DNA of 7,199 bases, taken from assembly GCA_030824095.1 (NCBI GenBank), contig JAVBYK010000437.1, positions 1 through 7,199 on the forward strand. The letters run 5' to 3'. The DNA comes from a bacterium. Its GTDB lineage: Bacteria; Pseudomonadota; Gammaproteobacteria; Burkholderiales; Burkholderiaceae_C. Below the pieces are notes generated by a model, which saw nothing but the letters and a program-made list of their open reading frames with translations, was not told the origin of the DNA and made no database searches. Both the position numbers and the translations under genes were made by a program. Below, piece after piece: positions 5,643 through 7,199 of the stretch (positions are counted from its first letter, which is position 1; the number at the start of each line of letters is the position of its first letter).

Positions 5643-7087
5643 CCTGCCACACCTGGCAGCTTGTGGTGACTGGCGTGCGCGTTGGGAATAGCCTGCGGCC
5701 CCAGCGAACCCAGCAGCATGCCCGCCAGGGCGGCCAGGATGCCGGCCAATTGGGCAGGAAATTCTGCACCGGCCGGTGTGGCCAGGAACAGCAGCCACGT
5801 CAGCAGCCCCAGCACGATCGAGAACAGGGCGCCCTGTGTGGTCGCGCGCTTCCAGTACAAGCCGAACACCAACGGGATGAATGCGCCGACCAGTGTCACC
5901 TGGTAGGCACCCGACACCATTTCGTAAATGGGCGTGCCCTGCATCTTGATCGCATAGGCCAGCACTGAGATGCTGAAGACCAGAACGGCGATCCGCATGG
6001 TGCGCAGTTCTTCCTTGTCACCCATGCGCGGTTTGAACTGGCGCCAGATGTTCTCTACAAAAGTGACGCTGGGCGCCAGCAGGGTGGCAGAGGCCGTGGA
6101 TTTAATGGCCGACAGCAGCGCACCAAAGAACAGCACCTGCATCACAAAAGGCATCTTCTCCAGCACCAGGGTGGGGAGCACCTTTTGCGGATCTTCCTTG
6201 AGCAGGGCAGCGGTCTGGTCGGGCATGATGATGAGCGCGCTGGTGACCAGGAACATGGGCACAAAGGCAAACAGGATGTAGCAGATGCCGCCAATCACCG
6301 GTCCCTTGGTGGCAGCGTTGACGTTGTTGGCCGACATCACGCGCTGGAACACGTCCTGCTGGGGGATGGAGCCCAGCATCATGGTGATGGCCGCGGCAAA
6401 GAAGAAAACGATGTCTTTGAACGATGGCTCCGGCAGGAACTTGAACATGTCCTGGCTCACTGCCAAGGCCACTACCTTGTCGGCGCCTCCTGCCATGTCG
6501 CCAGCAAACACCGCCAGTATTGCAAGCCCGCCCACCAGAATGATCATCTGGATGAAATCGGTCACCGCCACCGACCACATACCGCCGAACAGCGTGTAGG
6601 CCAGGATGGAGACCACGCCGATGGTCATGCCCAGGGGAATACTGATGGCGTCCCCTGAAAGCAGGTTGAACACAAGCCCAAGGGCTGTGACCTGCGCCGA
6701 TACCCAGCCGAGGTAGCTCAGCATGATGATCAGGGAGCAAATGATTTCCACCGAGCGGCCAAAGCGCTCACGGTAGTAGTCGCTGATGGTCAGCAGGTTC
6801 ATCTTGTACAACTTGGCGGCGAAAAACATGCCGACCAGGATCAGGCAGGTTCCCGCGCCGAAAGGGTCCTCCACCACACCGTTCAAGCCGCTGTTCACAA
6901 ATTTGGCTGGAATGCCGAGCACCGTTTCTGATCCAAACCAGGTGGCGAAGGTCGTGGTGACGATCATGACCAGCGGCAGATGCCGACCCGCAATCGCGTA
7001 GTCCGAGGTGTTCTTGACGCGCTTGGCTGCGTAGAGACCAATGGCGATGGTGATCAGCAGGTAGACGATGACCAGGGTCAGCAGCAC
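5639..7087 (-). CDS. Sodium:solute symporter (SSS family)
   Basis: 482 residues, typical for the SSS family (TC 2.A.21, PutP/vSGLT fold), with about 13 hydrophobic helices. Visible: TM1 with YAIAGRHLPL then TTTFATWFGSET (44-55), the family signature GGMWSVAVTDFIQ (168-180), QQDVFQRVMSANNVNAATKG (243-262), and SAIKSTASATLLAPS (326-340). In the last, S330-T331 align with the Na2-site Ser-Thr of PutP, so sodium coupling is expected. It imports an organic solute in the inner membrane; the substrate (amino acid, organic acid or osmolyte) cannot be decided. The C-terminus ends in a short His-rich tail (HASHHK). Translation starts at GTG, backed by TAAGGAG 6 nt upstream. The stop overlaps the EamA permease start by 4 bp, so the two probably form one operon. 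Confidence 0.93.
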   Translation of the reverse strand: MLLTLVIVYLLITIAIGLYAAKRVKNTSDYAIAGRHLPLVMIVTTTFATWFGSETVLGIPAKFVNSGLNGVVEDPFGAGTCLILVGMFFAAKLYKMNLLTISDYYRERFGRSVEIICSLIIMLSYLGWVSAQVTALGLVFNLLSGDAISIPLGMTIGVVSILAYTLFGGMWSVAVTDFIQMIILVGGLAILAVFAGDMAGGADKVVALAVSQDMFKFLPEPSFKDIVFFFAAAITMMLGSIPQQDVFQRVMSANNVNAATKGPVIGGICYILFAFVPMFLVTSALIIMPDQTAALLKEDPQKVLPTLVLEKMPFVMQVLFFGALLSAIKSTASATLLAPSVTFVENIWRQFKPRMGDKEELRTMRIAVLVFSISVLAYAIKMQGTPIYEMVSGAYQVTLVGAFIPLVFGLYWKRATTQGALFSIVLGLLTWLLFLATPAGAEFPAQLAGILAALAGMLLGSLGPQAIPNAHASHHKLPGVAG

Positions 7088-7093
7088 GGCGCA

Positions 7094-7100
7094 CTCCTTA
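7094..7100 (-). promoter_or_regulatory. Shine-Dalgarno for the GTG-started symporter gene
   Basis: TAAGGAG on the minus strand, with 6 nt (TGCGCC) to the GTG at 7087. It is the strongest ribosome site in the window and justifies the GTG start. Confidence 0.85.
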
Positions 7101-7111
7101 AAAAGCTTGGC

Positions 7112-7117
7112 ATTATC
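7112..7117 (-). promoter_or_regulatory. Candidate -10 box for the symporter-EamA operon
   Basis: GATAAT on the minus strand within TGGGATAATGCC. It would give a start of transcription near 7105 and a leader of about 18 nt that just includes the Shine-Dalgarno. No good -35 is found 16-18 bp upstream; CCCAGCG repeats occupy that region instead, which suits an activator-dependent promoter. Confidence 0.4.
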
Positions 7118-7126
7118 CCAACAGTT

Positions 7127-7162
7127 CGCTGGGGAAACGCTGGGTGATTGTCACGCTGGGTG
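7127..7162. repeat. Three CGCTGGG direct repeats upstream of the symporter gene
   Basis: CGCTGGG occurs at 7127-7133, 7138-7144 and 7154-7160. The last two lie within a 10-bp direct repeat ACGCTGGGTG with a 16-bp step. They lie just upstream of the -10-like box of the symporter operon, so they may be operator sites. Chance is possible in GC-rich DNA. The rest of 7163-7199 shows nothing recognisable. Confidence 0.35.
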
Positions 7163-7199
7163 GGTGCAGCAAGTTCAATGCCCATTGACGGCGCGCGAT

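Noticed and set aside
5643..5798. 52-residue N-terminal extension of the EamA permease
   Set aside because: It lies over the symporter C-terminus in another frame and is rich in Arg, Gly and Pro. The coupled ATGA start fits the family.

Overview
The window looks like chromosomal DNA of a beta-proteobacterium, most likely Comamonadaceae (Rhodoferax, Polaromonas or Acidovorax type). The grounds are high GC content, the protein sequences, a lysine/alanine-tailed SWIB protein of the kind common in Burkholderiales, and a palindromic repeat that resembles interspersed repeats I remember from that family. The assignment rests on recall, not on a search.

Layout. Positions 1-3344, minus strand: four genes of a dipeptide/oligopeptide-type ABC importer in the order dppB-dppC-dppD-dppF, with dppF cut by the window edge. 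dppB/dppC and dppD/dppF overlap in ATGA, and dppC/dppD are 29 bp apart, so this is one transcription unit. The periplasmic substrate-binding gene is not directly upstream. Positions 3345-3520: a candidate dppB promoter, then a strong intrinsic terminator for the gene upstream. Positions 3521-3985, minus strand: a small nucleoid-type protein with an H1-like Lys/Ala/Pro tail fused to a SWIB/MDM2 domain. Positions 3986-4162: a divergent intergenic region with degenerate 21-bp repeats and phased A/T tracts. Positions 4163-4684, plus strand: an RraA-fold protein that keeps the aldolase metal/substrate motif which E. coli RraA lacks. Positions 4668-7087, minus strand: a two-gene unit, a sodium:solute symporter followed by an EamA/DMT-family permease, joined by an ATGA overlap. 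The permease runs 17 bp into the 3' end of rraA. Positions 7088-7199: the leader of the symporter gene, with a strong Shine-Dalgarno, a -10-like box and three CGCTGGG repeats.

The theme is mostly transport: a peptide-type ABC importer, a Na+-coupled importer and a DMT-type permease, separated by a DNA-binding protein and a small metabolic enzyme. No complete new system is evident. The most unusual item is a palindromic repeat of about 65 bp sitting in frame inside the EamA permease gene, where it appears to supply a loop of about 22 residues between two membrane helices.
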